The notes: generated by a model from the letters alone, not told the origin. 64,000 nucleotides of DNA from Littorina saxatilis (GCF_037325665.1 NC_090253.1:42913232-42977231), one strand, 5' to 3'; shown: positions 44,016-55,102, counted from the stretch's first letter. Program-made: numbers and translations.

Positions 44016-44270
44016 TTTTTTATCTATGCCTATACATTTTTGCCAGGAAATACCCTTTTGTCAATCGTGGGATCTTTAACGTGCACACCTTAATGTAGTG
44101 TACACGAAGGGACCTCGGTTTTTCGTCTCATCCAAAAGACTAGCACTTCAACCCACCACCTGGGCTAGGAAAGGGGGATGAAATTTGCTTACGCCCCGAC
44201 CCAGGGTCAAACTCGCAACCTCTCGCTTCCGAGGCAAGTGCACTTTACCACTCGGCCACCCTTTCCATTG
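44016..44270 (-). mobile_element. tRNA-derived SINE, second family
   Basis: The minus-strand head reads GGGTGGCCGAGTGGTAAAGT, with B box GCGAGTTTGACCC. The body contains GATGAGACGAAAAACCGAGG, and the part near 44016 reads TTTTATCTATGCCTATACA, also present at 63951. Boundaries are approximate and a target duplication was not fixed. Confidence 0.75.
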
Positions 44271-44754
44271 AGAGGGATTGTTCAGGCAGAGTTTTCAGTT
44301 TGTGACACCGGTCCTATTATTCATGTTTCTATTATTCGTGTTTGGTGCATACATTTTGATTGTTATATTGTAAACTTTGACGCTCTGTATATTCTGTCAT
44401 TCTTTATTCTGATTTGATCTTCGGGAAGGAGAGGCTTCCAACAACTTATTAAAAGACAGACGGACAGAGACATACGGGGAAATAGATAGGCAGTGAGACT
44501 GGCGGGCAGACATGCACATAGGGATGCTGACAGGCAGTTACAAATGGGTGAATGAAGGTGTTTTTTCCAGACCTACTTGGCCCTTATAAATACACATATT
44601 ATCCTTTACAACCAACAGAACTATCTTAAATTCCTTCCTCAAATAGTCCTCAAATCCCACCACGAAGTCACCTAAACGTTCTGGACGTTGTGCACATTTT
44701 AACTTAAAAGTAATGAAAACCCTTCCAGATTTATCATTAATTTTCTACAGATAC

Positions 44755-45425
44755 ATTCACATGGCTTCCGAAGTCCTTTGGCCGAGAGGCGACTAAAGAT
44801 ACGGTTGCAGGGCAATGCAAGGTGGCATTCTGTTCAGGAAACAACAAAGACAACAAGCTCTCCAGTTTCAAAGCTTACCGGTTCAAAACCCTGTTTAATT
44901 CTGCTGCTGCCTTAGTTTACCATCGCAAGGATGTTTGCGACTTTCTCTCTCTCTCAGAAGTTCAAGACATGCAACAACTTCAAGCAGGACAGGGTCGTAT
45001 TTAACGCCAGCAGTCAAGAAATCGTCATCATTGTTGCTGCCCTGGGTCCCATGAGAGTGTAATTGCACCACAGGCCCATTTTGGGTCATGTTGAAAAGCA
45101 ACACTCATACTAACTTTACCAACACAAAGTGATCGAGCCCACGCAGTACCATCTTCAGGAAATGGTGACTCATCCATTTTATTCTCGAAAGCGCGACACT
45201 GGACTTTAATTGTTCTCAGTGCCTCCCAGAACGAAAGAGAGATTATTACGCGCGTTATTCCGTCTCTTCCACAGTGCTTCCTTGAAGTGATTGTCCGCAA
45301 GCTCTCTGATTTCATGCAGACAGCAAAATACGGATCGGAGGCAAATCCAAGCGAAAGAAAAAAGAATGAATCCCTGCCAGCTGACCAATTTGCTCGGGGA
45401 TTCGTGCTTCTGCGATTAAGACTAT
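44755..45425 (+). pseudogene. Uncharacterised gene remnant
   Basis: CKVAFCSGNNKDNKLSSFKA then YRFKTLFNSAAALVYHRKDV opens the region. Further on VIVRKLSDFMQTAKYGSEAN and PADQFARGFVLLR is open in another frame. The first segment has the CxxC-like opening and KLSSFKAYRF pattern I associate with large TE-linked invertebrate proteins. No domain is named with confidence. Confidence 0.3.
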
Positions 45426-45681
45426 AGCCTTTCCAAGAACAAAAGGTCAACAACTCATCACTGTCAACATCATGAGACGGAACAAGTCTATTTCGGGTTG
45501 GCTCGAGTCCAAACCAAGTGAAAGCCAGCCTGAGCTACTGTGCCATGCAAGAAAGTTTACTCCAGAGATGAGGCAGGAGCATCAAGACAAACAGCAATAG
45601 GTAGCTCAAGACCTACAACGGCTGGGAGTGAGAAAACAGCAAGAACGAAGAGACCGTGAGGAACGATGGTCGGTTGGTTGG

Positions 45682-45990
45682 TTATCGTCTCTTCAGCATT
45701 CTAATGCTATTCGAGAACGATACAAGTTAGTTTCTTTTTTCAGTTCACATGGTAACTTCCATGTTTAAAACTATTTACGATCAGGTCTATCACTGTGCAA
45801 AGAAGATTTTGTTCTATTTTTTAGGTTAGGTCACGTTACACTCGGTCTGCATTCTTCTGTACTCATTCTCTTCAATATCTTTCTCTGTCAACTCTTCTTT
45901 TTAGCTTACTGTTTTTGTAATGCTGACGAAGACGAAAAGTCGAAACTAATTCATGTTTTTGTAATCATGTTGCTGTTTTCTGGTGAGTAC
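45682..45990 (+). mobile_element. Hammerhead-bearing element E, copy 3
   Basis: It starts with GTCTCTTCAGCATTCTAATG then CTATTCGAGA (hairpin), has a short body with GATCAGGTCTATCAC and a pyrimidine-rich tract, and ends with a hammerhead-like core at 45923 and TTTCTGGTGAGTAC. Confidence 0.65.
45923..45953 (+). ncRNA. Hammerhead ribozyme-like core (degenerate stem III)
   Basis: CTGACGA is followed by a stem-loop GAC-GAAAA-GTC and then GAAAC. All conserved core positions up to GAAA are present. The stem III and cleavage region (CTAATTC) does not form the short self-complementary helix seen at 57102, so activity is doubtful. Confidence 0.5.
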
Positions 45991-46385
45991 ATTATTATTG
46001 TTATCTTGTAAAAAGAAGATTCTAAAACTTCATAACGTTCACATTTTGTACTTCAGATACTTGTGCACGGTAGATTTGGATTCAGAAAACAACCGAACTC
46101 ATGGATTTTATATTGAGACTCATGTGTTCAAGCCTGTGTTTGCTAGCTTAAATGCGGTATGTTTGTATTGTTTGCTCCAGAGATGTATATTTCGTACATT
46201 AGAGCGTTCGGAAATTTTCAGTCGCAAAAGTAGTACCCACAAAGTGTAGCTTTTCAACCCATGAGCTATCGAGGATTCGTGCTGTTGCTGGCTAGTTATT
46301 TGCTTGGTTGCTGGGTAGTTACCGCAAAATAACTAGCCCTTGCAGCTTACAGATGTAAAGAAGCAGAGGTGAGAATAATATGTTT

Positions 46386-46905
46386 TATGGTCTCTTCAGC
46401 TGATATTGCTATCCGAGACCTATGCAAGTTCGTCTCCTTTCTCAGTTCAGATGGAAAGCTCCATGTTTAAAACAATTACAGACTGTTTGCGATGCCCCAT
46501 ACAAATGAATACAGTCATTTGCACAAGATTTTTGTCACACTTTGCCGATTTTTGTGGTAGAAAATGTAACCACAAACATAAAAGTACCTGGTCTATCGTT
46601 CAGTTGTATTCAAGTCAGTCATTTTCACAGAAAATGTCAAATAATTCTGTTGTTTTGTTGTAGAAAATAGAAAAACAGTAAGTTGACAGACAGACTGAAG
46701 TCAATTCCAGGTGGAACTGTCTTTGCTGTCGGGGCACAATAACACAGAAAGACGTAAGCATAAGAAGAGTGTGAATCGTAAATCTGTAGTTCTTCTTTCT
46801 GTTCTATCGTCTTTTTTCTTTGCTTTAATTATATGCCTGAGGAAGATCCTCGTGCTCGAAACGTCGAAGTTGTTTGTTTCGTCTTCTTCGTTTTCATGTG
46901 AGTGC
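46386..46905 (+). mobile_element. Hammerhead-bearing element E, copy 4
   Basis: It starts GGTCTCTTCAGCTGATATTG then CTATCCGAGACC, a hairpin. The body shares CAGTTCAGATGGAAAGCTCC with copy 3. A T/C-rich tract precedes CTGAGGA...GAAACGTC and a TTTTCATGTGAGTGCAG end. Confidence 0.65.
46837..46866 (+). ncRNA. Hammerhead ribozyme-like core (weak stem II)
   Basis: CTGAGGA, a 14-base stem II region with poor pairing, GAAA and ACGTC are in the right order. The self-complementary ACGT before C fits a very short stem III. Stem II pairing is only marginal. Confidence 0.4.
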
Positions 46906-47282
46906 AGTCTTATTATTTACAGAGAAGACGTGTTATATGTTACAATTAGAACCCTCAGATTGAACTTGCAACTTAAAAAAGCTGACAGAAAGGCAAAAAA
47001 GCAGGAGTGAAGAAAGACACAGGCAAATGACATGAAGAGAAAAATGTGGACTGGGAAATTTGAACAATATCCAAAAATGAAATGCCGATATGTTGACATT
47101 TCTGTCGATAAAGAAACTAGACGAGGCAGACAAGAAAATGGCTCAATGACCAAAAACCACAAGAATTCAAAGTTATTCATCGTGATAGTTCTGGTGTGTG
47201 TGTGTGAGTGTTTATTCATCTATTTATTTTTTTATTCATTTGAAATAATTTATTAAGCAGTTGTCCACACATGCGTTAAGTG

Positions 47283-47460
47283 GGTGTCACACTTGCGTTA
47301 CGTTTCACGGCTTATACCATCGCCTTATGAGATGTGCTTATATAGCTATTCTGATGAACACGTGGGGGAATTCGGGGGCTGTGATTGGATGGTCTCTTCC
47401 GATCATCAAAGCATAATGCTACGGAAGTCGGCCATTTTTCTCAATATCCAAAAGCATATT
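47283..47460. repeat. Fragment resembling the Harbinger 5' end
   Basis: GTGTCACACTTGCGTTACGT then TTCA matches 48389-48410. GGAAGTCGGCCATTTTTCTC near 47430 is the inverse of the AAAATGGCCGATTTC start at 48468. It may be a rearranged internal-deletion derivative. Confidence 0.4.
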
Positions 47461-48150
47461 GTCAATAACAAAGACGCATGGTTCCGGTTTCTTCCACGTG
47501 TATAAAGTACACGCATACCTCGCCAGGTTTGTTTATGTGACAAGTCGACAGACGATGCCATTTGCTTTGTGTGTGTTTTTGTTGTTGCTTAATGTACATG
47601 ACATACATTACGTGTAAAATCCAGTTCTTTAACAGGCAACAAACCGTGTAAATTTCCAGAAGCTGCAATCTGAAGCGACCTATCTCTGATTCTAGCAGAC
47701 GATCTCTGCAATGTTTAACACAAAATCAGCAAACTCTCCTGTCACATAGAACGTCCTTTGTATAGTGCAATGTTGAAATGAAGTTACCGGTCTGAAACAT
47801 TTAGTCGTTTCTTCTGAGACAATCCTTGTTCTCTTATCATCTACAGATATACCGCAGTCTTCACCACACGAATTCCCAACAGAAGTCAGACTTTCGAACA
47901 TACAATCTACGTAGGCAAGCATGATACGTCATGACGTCATATGATTCATAGCATTTTGACGTAATGTTAAACGGTTATCTCGGTTATCTCGAGTTTTCTC
48001 CGTAATACGTGTAGGCGGGTTTTTCAATGTTCGGTTATTTCCGTGGCTTCATGCGGAAAGGGAACCGTCGTCTGCAATCAACGACATGGACCATTCTGGT
48101 ACTTGTTGCTGACAAAAACATGATTTTAACACATAATTTAATGTCAGAAT

Positions 48151-48376
48151 AGCTATATACACGCTATTGTGTTTTCATCGTAGCAATAGGGTTCGATGGG
48201 GTCCTGATTTGGCCTATTATGGTCCACTGGACTCGAAAAGCAACAGCTAACTAACTAATAGGGTCCGATATTTAGACTCGAACAAGTATAATGCGACTCG
48301 TCTTCGACTCGTCGGCATAATACTTGTCTCGTCTAAATATCGGTCCCTATTGCTACGCTGAAAACACAATAGCTGT
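48151..48376. mobile_element. Foldback element interrupted by repeat H
   Basis: ACGCTATTGTGTTTTCATCG then TAGCAATAGGG on the left is the inverse of the sequence at 48344-48376. Inner arms TCCGATATTTAGAC and GTCTAAATATCGG also pair. Repeat H (48193-48256) sits between the outer and inner left arms. Confidence 0.8.
48193..48256 (-). mobile_element. Repeat H, short inverted copy with target duplication
   Basis: The inverse of the H core is flanked by the 8-base duplication AATAGGGT (48185-48192 and 48257-48264). This shows that H is a mobile retroposon-like unit, here reduced to 64 bases. Confidence 0.8.
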
Positions 48377-48384
48377 TTATGAAA

Positions 48385-48487
48385 TCGCGGTCACACTTGC
48401 GTTACGTTTCATCATAACGCGGTTCAACATTACCACTTCCGCTTACTCACTCGCACGTGAAAATGGCCGATTTCGAAGAAGAAACTA
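48385..48487 (+). pseudogene. Harbinger-like 5' end with start codon
   Basis: GCGGTCACACTTGCGTTACG and CATAACGCGGTT resemble the sequence upstream of the Harbinger transposase remnant at 51050. An ATG gives MADFEEETSLA, typical of the start of ALP1-like proteins. It is then replaced by a family C fragment. Confidence 0.45.
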
Positions 48488-48592
48488 GTCTCGCCCAGCT
48501 CTGAATAACAATGACCGAGACTTCTTGTAATTCCTTCGCGTGACGTCCAACCCTCTTAGGCCATAATGTGACGTCTTCAAGACATAACCCAG
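48488..48592 (-). mobile_element. Helentron-like family C fragment
   Basis: AATGACCGAGACTT, CCTTCGCGTGACGTC and CATAATGTGACGTCTTCAA match the interior of the C elements at 35186 and 61052. Ends are absent. Confidence 0.7.
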
Positions 48593-48602
48593 GCTTTATA
48601 GG

Positions 48603-48693
48603 TTACACACTCCGAGTTCTAAATATCGTGCATATTTTCCCTAGGGTCGATTTTCAGGTAAAATTTGCACGATATTTAGGACGAGGTGTGTAA
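48603..48693. repeat. Small foldback
   Basis: TTACACACTCCGAGTTCTAA then ATATCGTGCA is met by TGCACGATATTTAGGACGAG then GTGTGTAA. The arms are about 30 bases with few mismatches. Confidence 0.8.
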
Positions 48694-49218
48694 GCTTTTT
48701 ATCCCATTACTCCGACGTTTTCATTAAAAAACACCACTTTTTGACACAAACTCTGCGAGTGCCTGTTTTCTGCTGGCCAAACCTTCAGCGACCGCAAATC
48801 GTGTCATCAAATTCATATGCAAAACGAGAAACGAGTCCCCTTTTGTCTTTTCAATAAACGCGCCATAAAACGTCTGCTTTTGTATTTAGTCATCAATACT
48901 ATTACAGAGATTGCGCAGTTCAATGCATTCGAAACTGTGCAGTTACCAGTCGGTTTCAGTCGGTGACCCAAGTCGGTTGTCAGAGTCATTCGCCAAAAAG
49001 ATTGCGAGTGTTTATTTTACAAGCGATGAGGATGATTGCTGAATTTGTGCTTATTCGAGCTGTTGTGCTTCAGTGTTCAAATTTGGATTACTTACTTCTT
49101 CAATCGTCATTTAGGTGAGCCTTACTTTGATGCCTGGCTTTCAGTCTTAGGCCAGCAAGTTATCCGTACTGTACTGCGGTAAGCTTAGTTTTGTTCTGCT
49201 GGTCTATTCAATGTAGGT

Positions 49219-49839
49219 TCTTTCTTTCTTTCTTTATTTGGTGTTTAACGTCGTTTTCAACCACGAAGGTTATATCGCGACGAGGGAAAGGGGGGAGATG
49301 GGATAGAGCCACTTGTTAAGTGTTTCTTGTTCACAAAAGCACTAATCAAAAAATTGCTCCAGGGGCTTGCAACGTAGTACAATATATGACCTTACTGGGA
49401 GAATGCAAGTTTCCAGTACAAAGGACTAAACATTTCTTACATACTGCTTGACTAAAATCTTTACAAACATTGACTATATTCTATACAAGAACCACTTAAC
49501 AAGGGTTAAAGGAGAAACAGAATCCGTTAGTCGCCTCATACGACATGCGGGGTGCAGAGAAATAAGGATGTGGAAAAGAAGACTTTTGGTAAGTGAAATA
49601 AAGGTGATGGATCCAGTCAGGTAGAAATAAGACAACAAGAAAAGAATTGGAAAACTGCAGGGAATAGTAGGGAGAGTTTTCTTGGAAGGAAATATAGGTG
49701 AAAGGACTGGTAAGGCAGAAATAAGACAAAATAAGAGAAGAAACAGAACCGTTAGTCGCCTCTTACGACAGTCTGGGTAGCATCGGGTAAATTCTTTCTA
49801 GTCCCAACCAATATGGGACTCCCCCTAACCCGCGGGGGG
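49219..49839 (-). mobile_element. Full-length SINE with CGTCGCG tail and extra middle
   Basis: Same family as 43572, opposite strand. Perfect 14-base duplications TATTCAATGTAGGT flank it (49205-49218 and 49840-49853). About 200 bases between 49550 and 49740 are absent from the other copy. They contain two related blocks (GGTAGAAATAAGACAA and GGCAGAAATAAGACAA), so part of the head is duplicated. Confidence 0.92.
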
Positions 49840-49853
49840 TATTCAATGTAGGT

Positions 49854-51149
49854 AAAAACTTGTAAACCTCCATGACCTGAACCTACACAGCGTTGTTTAC
49901 TTTAAAATTGAAAAATTACACACGCAAGATCCGACCTTCTTCGCCACCTTTTATTTTAACCGTATCTCCAACTTTGTAAGTGGCAATTTCCATGTTGCTG
50001 ATCAACTTGATCAGTAAGCTTAGCTGGTATTTCTGTAGACAGATCTGCAGCAGACGACAGATGGGACAGCCTTGTTCTGTTGAACCAGATTTAGCAATCA
50101 ATGCTCTAAAAGCGATAGCAAATGAACAAAACTGTGAGCACAGGATTTTGAATCAGGATTTTGTTTTCGGGATTGATCTAAGCGGTTGCCGATGAAGAGT
50201 ACTAGAGTTGTGCGCCTTGAATCACTGTCTGTCTCTATCGCTCTCTCTCTCTCACCGCTTCGGCCAACTCATAATCTTCACTCAGCCCTTTTCACCCCAG
50301 CAGATTATGTGTATTCTTTGTTGTTTTCTTTATTTCTTCAATGTTAACATGTATGTAGATCGTTAGCTAAACGTGAGTTCGACTTTTATACCGCAGAATA
50401 TTTCAATCGTTTTGCTAAAGAAAGCTAAAAGTAGTGTCCGAGTTAACGATAAATATGCCGTTGACCTCTATAAAATATTCAATTGTACTCTGAGATCAAA
50501 GACAATGGCCAATGACAGGTGAGATCGAGACTCGGTTGTGATGGATGATCCATATGGTTGTGATGGATAATCCAGAATTATCACCTCCTCAGCTAACAGA
50601 GACAAAGAGGCAGGTCATGGGATAATCATGGATTACTGCGTCCCATGGATACATTTGGAACAACGATCACCACGTATGCTTCTGAATCCAAACATTATGT
50701 AAGTATTCTTCTACGGATAATCACATTTTCTGTCGGATTAGCGCGGTTATTCGACCACGGCGCTAGAGGAGAGGAACACTGCAATCGGGCAACTTCCCGT
50801 GCAAAGACGAACAGTCAGCTGACTGGCATCTACTTCGTGAAACCCGATTGTGTTGGATTTCTGAAATTCACTGGTTCAACTGCGGCAGTCGACCGTCTGT
50901 GTTTCTGTGTTGTGAAACTGGCCTCTCCTGATTGGTCAACTTGCTCCGCGTTATGAAATCTACATAGAGAAATAGAACTTGTTCAAAGCTTATGATTTTG
51001 ACATAAGCTCATGCGCAGAAGAGATTATTGTAGAGTGGTATTTTGCCGCGTGGTCACACTCTTATGAAATTTCACAACGCGGATCGCGTCAGAGCGGAAA
51101 TACAGGCGAGGTCACCTAAACCGGAAGGTCAGCGGTCGTCATAACAGCA
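49854..51149. other. No confident gene
   Basis: Open frames at 49916-50101 (minus; includes YKVGDTVKIKGGEEGRILRV) and 50645-50956 (plus, 103 codons) lack family support and splice evidence. AT-rich; a short CT tract lies near 50243. Confidence 0.4.
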
Positions 51150-51486
51150 AGGTGGCAGCCTACGTTTCAACGAGCGACAGTGAAGACGAAGAAATGGGGA
51201 TGTTACCGTTAGCTGTACACCTGGAGGAGAGAGAAATGCATCGAACATGTTGGGTGAAACTGTGGATTGGGCGGAGGGCTTAACATATGGTGCACACCAC
51301 GCATTGATGCGAGAACTGCGCGATAAGGATCCTGAATCCTACGTTAATTTCGTGAGGATGGACTCTCAGCGTTTCAATCACTTGCTTGGGTTGGTGAGTC
51401 CTCTCATCCAAGGGCAGGACACTTTTTACCGGAATAGCATATCCCCGGGGAATGTCTGGCGGTCACGTTTCGTTTCTTGGCATCAG
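51150..51486 (+). pseudogene. PIF/Harbinger (ALP1-like) transposase N-terminal exon, broken
   Basis: Near 51150-51270 the frame reads SDSEDEEMGMLPLA and RTCWVKLWIG. Another frame continues GAHHALMRELRDKDPESYVN, FVRMDSQRFNHLLGLVSPLI and YRNSISPG. The last piece, ECLAVTFRFLASG, needs a third frame and ends at a GT donor. This is the helix-rich N-terminal region before the DDE domain of Harbinger transposases. The catalytic exons are not seen downstream. Two frame changes mark it as dead. Confidence 0.75.
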
Positions 51487-51559
51487 GTACTAGTAAAACT
51501 GTCAATGTGCAATGCACGGCTGAATTTTTACAACTATAGTAGTAGTACCAATCAGTGAA

Positions 51560-52299
51560 TCACGCTTACTTGTATGTGTCTAGTTTTGAACACTACAGTT
51601 GACACCCTACCCTTCAATCGAGTGTATTTATTGCAGATAATCATGTACGGAATTAATCTTAGTTTTACCCTTATGAATGTGCAACACAGGCAGTTTATGT
51701 GTGTGTGCCCTTGACGTCCTTTAACCACTTCTCTCCCCTGTAATTTCTTTCTGTTCCGAGAGTTTGTTCCCTTGTGTGTCTCCCCTCCATCTTTTTTTTC
51801 ATACCTTTTTCATTCCTGGTGCGGAATTCGAGATAGAAAACGAGTGGAAACGATTTAGAGACATAAAAAGACCCCTAATAATGCTGTAATCATCTGTTTA
51901 CGAAAGTTTCAACGGACGTTTCGACCCGAGTGTCTTCCTCAGCAGCACAAGACACGAAAAGAAGTACAGATGTCACGATTCACGAACCAAAAACAGCAAG
52001 GTTTTTGTTTAGACAGAGGATTGAGCTCACGCGCAATCACCATTATTCTATCTGATATTTGATGTCAAAGCTTGGCCAGATCAGAGACGTTTCATGTTCC
52101 GTTTCATATAGTTAAAATCCTTAAAAAAAGAAACATATCTACAAGCAGCATAAACATATATTCATGCATGCATTACAATGAAAGAAAAAAACACTTGTCT
52201 CATGAACTGATGAAGAATGTGAGAAAATCTTAAGAGTTAGTCATTAGAGAACAGCATGAAGTGGTATGTGCATTTTCTTATTGCTTGTTTTCATGTGTG
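51560..52299. other. Gene-free stretch
   Basis: No exon is recognised. A hammerhead-like core on the minus strand lies at 51914-51942. Confidence 0.5.
51914..51942 (-). ncRNA. Hammerhead ribozyme-like core
   Basis: On the minus strand CTGAGGA, stem-loop GAC-ACTCGG-GTC, GAAA and ACGTCC occur in the order of a type I hammerhead. ACGT would give a very short self-complementary stem III. The helix I partner is weak. It is flanked by GTTTCAACGGACGTTTCGAC, typical of the repeat family. Confidence 0.45.
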
Positions 52300-52440
52300 T
52301 GCTTGTTCATTTTTAGTGTTTGTGCGTATGGGCTATGGTATACTGCGCGCGCGTTCGTGTCTGCATAATGGTGTGTGTGTGTGTGTGTTTCTTTTTTTAG
52401 CTGGAATATGCAACAACCACGGGACGCTCGGGCACTAGCT
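52300..52440 (+). repeat. Repeat N, copy 1, left of the YqaJ remnant
   Basis: TATGGGCTATGGTATACT, TGTCTGCATAATGGTG and CAACAACCACGGGA recur at 53500-53630, on the other side of the YqaJ piece. Confidence 0.75.
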
Positions 52441-52868
52441 GCACCGACATAACCCAAAAATGGAACAGCGGTACGAGCAAGAATGTAGAACCTAAGCGGG
52501 TTGCAAACACCAACCTTTTTAAACACCGCCGTTCAACTCCTTTTGACGAAGACAGGCCGGCACAGGGAAATCGCACAACGTCTCCTGCTCAACCACAGTT
52601 CCTGACGCATACAGATTTACAGACACATGCATCACAGTCACCACTCACAGCTCTTTTTCACATACCAAACTCGGTTCTTTCCAGCTGCGTTGCAGGCAAT
52701 GTTCGATCAAATGATTCTCCCAGTCCCACCCCAGCAACACCTCGCGGCAGTCACACTTCAGAGCTAACATGTTTACCATGCAAAAAAAAATTGACAGATA
52801 TATAGATATTGATTGCACTCATCTAGGAGCACGCACACAGGACCAAAGCACATCACAACAGTAGCACG

Positions 52869-53364
52869 ATGCACGAAAGAATAACTGCAAGCACAGCAAA
52901 ACAAAAACCAGTCAGAAAGGCAGCAGACCCAACAAATTTCCTAAGAGAACTCCTGTGCCCCACATTTCGAGGGAATTTTGCCACTAAGCATGGGAATGAA
53001 AGCGAAGCGAAAGCTCTGCGTGCCCTACAGGATCTTGGCCTGCCAACTAAACCTGCAGGGACTGTGCTCAGTCTATCTGAGCCATGGCTGTCAGCAAGTC
53101 CTGATGGCATGGTTGTTGATGTTGATGGAGAAACTATTGTCGAGGTGAAGTGTCCATTATTGACCAGGCCCCTTCATGAGGTCCCTACAAGAGGGCAAAT
53201 GCATTGCAGACGTGAAGCTGGTAGAAGGCAAGGTTTTTGTTTGGACAGAAGGAAGGCGTGTGCTTTTGGACGTACATTACGACAGTCAGTTCGTTGATGG
53301 CATTATTCTGCATTTAAAGAAATTCTACTTTAAACATATGCTGCCTCGAGTTATTGACGGATGA
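52869..53364 (+). pseudogene. YqaJ-like nuclease fragment
   Basis: HERITASTAKQKPVRKAADP, FATKHGNESEAKALRAL, then SEPWLSASPDGMVVDVDG and ETIVEVKCPL lie in one frame. SPDG and EVK are the catalytic D...ExK signature. A second frame continues LQEGKCIADVKLVEGKVFVW, then VHYDSQFVDGIILHLKKFYF and ends LPRVIDG, the usual C-terminus. A stretch normally between GKVF and VWTEGR (the YYYQVQ region) is missing, so the enzyme is incomplete. AATAAA signals at about 53449 and 53463 give a plausible 3' end. Confidence 0.75.
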
Positions 53365-53405
53365 ATACTAATCACCAGCTGGGTTTTTTTCAAATTCTTC
53401 ATACA

Positions 53406-53702
53406 ATGATTTTGTTTAATCTGCACTCTGAAACAACGTTTCTGAAAATAAAATTCATTCAAATAAAGAAAAATTATGTTGTGTGTCATTGTTCATTTTT
53501 TGTGTTTGTTTGTATGGGCTATGGTATACTTGCTCGCGCGTTTGTGTCTGCATAATGGTGTTGTGTGTGCGTGTTTCTTTTTTTTAGCTGGAATATATGC
53601 AACAACCACGGGATGCTCGGGCACTATGATGATTTTGTTTAATCTGCACTCTGAAACAACGTTTCTGAAAATAATATTCATTCAAATAAAGCAAAATTAT
53701 GT
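53406..53702 (+). repeat. Duplicated 3' end of the YqaJ unit with repeat N copy 2
   Basis: GATTTTGTTTAATCTGCACT, CTGAAACAACGTTTCTGAAA and CATTCAAATAAAG occur at 53406-53478 and again at 53627-53702. Repeat N copy 2 lies between them (about 53500-53625). This looks like a second, tail-only copy of the same unit placed next to the first. Confidence 0.7.
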
Positions 53703-54630
53703 CGTGCAGTTTTTGCAATTTAAAAAAAAACACCACATGTTGTGCACCACGAAAACAATGTTCGCTCAAAACAGATTACACGCCTATTGCTAGAAAAAAT
53801 AAGTACACGTTATGAAAGAAAGTTACTAAGAAAGTTTCACACAATGATTCGTGATAAGGAAAACTATTTTGTTCACCAAATGTCTTAAAAAGAGTCTAGT
53901 GTTCTCGATTAATAATGTTAAACATTGCTGCAAGTCTTTTAAACAGAATACAGTTTTTGAAAGACTCTAGACGTAGTGTAATTTTAGAGTTATGCAAAAT
54001 TATGTATGATGCTCTAGATATGGCTTTCCCGATCTTACGTATGAAGGAACCAATTGTTATTTGGCGAATTAGGACACTTTCACCATAACAGTAGTTTCAT
54101 TGTTTATAAATCCACTTGATGAACATTGTTGTGAACAAAATGTCGTACATCTTTTGACATGAGTTTGCGTAAGCATTTGATCCCAAAATAGATAGTGACT
54201 AATGTTGCTCGAAATAGCTCCAAAGTAGCCAGGTTGGTGTGTTTCATCTGCATTTTGGAGTCTTTCGAAGACTCTGGTGCTTATTGTATAGTAATCAGGA
54301 CGGTATCAGATTAACGAACCAACTAGAAATCGTATTTTCAGCAGACTGCGCCTTATTTTTCAAGTCTTAATGATTATAATTAGTTTTTGCAGATGAAATA
54401 TTTAATAAAAAAAAGGCCAAGAATTCTTCAAAATTGAGGTGCAGCTCGAGGCCGATGTCTGCTGTTTAATCGTAGGTCAGTAATTAACACCAAAAACAAC
54501 GCAAAAGACTTTCGAACTGCATATCACACAAAGTGAAAGCATGCTAGTTTGTCTCCCTGTTTTCGGGACTTCCAATGTTCCGCGAGAGTAAACTTTTCTT
54601 AGCTTGGTCATTTCTATAGAGGCTTAAATT
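53703..54630. other. No recognisable gene
   Basis: AT-rich sequence, with no repeat or exon recognised. Confidence 0.5.
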
Positions 54631-54675
54631 TGCAATAAGTTGGTTATTGTTTTTTGCTTTTTTAATCATCCATGC

Positions 54676-55090
54676 AGCCTGTATGGCCACCAGGGACCAA
54701 TGCAAGTTTGTTGGAAACTAGTAAATTTGACTATGTTACTGCTGAGAAAATTATTCAAGTCGCTGTCAACTTCTGCTAAACCAACGTCTTCATCCCCTTT
54801 AGAGGAGGAAGTTATGGCAATGCGTCAAAATGACACCCATGCTGGTCTCTTTGAGTTGTTCGCTGCTTCCCATGTCTTGAAGCGTCCTATCCAATCAGTG
54901 TTTCCACCTCTGGGATGGGACGTTGACAGACTTTATTGTAACCGGGTTATGCAGGCACCTGGTTGCAAGAGCAGTTCCAAGGTCGTGATCATGTGGACAT
55001 GATGGAATGACATCAATGAAGAGCACTAGCTGGACTCCAAACCATTCTGTTCAGCTTGTGCTCAGGTTTCCGTATCCTGTTCCACCAAAA
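54676..55090 (+). pseudogene. Vertnin-like protein fragment
   Basis: After an acceptor (ATCCATGCAG) the frame reads SLYGHQGPMQ-like sequence, then EEEVMAMRQNDTHAGLFELF, AASHVLKRPIQSVFPPLGW and KVVIMWT. The next frame gives MKSTSWTPNHSVQLV. The order GTxxELxAAxxLxRPIxSVxP, IMW and WTPNHxVxL is what I recall from vertnin-like and OTU-fold proteins in metazoan TE-linked families. It is incomplete and ends at the hairpin array. Confidence 0.5.
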
Positions 55091-55102
55091 CGTTATTTTC
55101 AC

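Larger units (their letters stand above)
43265..44420 (+). mobile_element. Hammerhead-bearing element E, copy 1, with two SINE insertions
   Basis: It starts with TTATTTGTTATCGTCTC, a hairpin region ending in AAGACCGAT, then the body CAACAATCAGGTCTATCACG and a T-rich tract. The hammerhead core CTGACGA at 44004 is separated from its 5' helix strand by the SINE at 43572. After GAAGACAT it is interrupted again by a tRNA-derived SINE. The end (CCGGTCCTATTATTC, TGTTTGGTGCATAC) resumes at about 44308. Confidence 0.75.

Noticed and set aside
45028-45453. 141-codon minus-strand frame
   Set aside because: The plus strand of the same stretch looks more protein-like, and the minus frame has no motif.
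49916-50101. Minus-strand frame with YKVGDTVKIKGGEEGRILRV, like a KOW or SH3-type segment
   Set aside because: Only about 20 residues look domain-like; no splice sites or neighbours support a gene.
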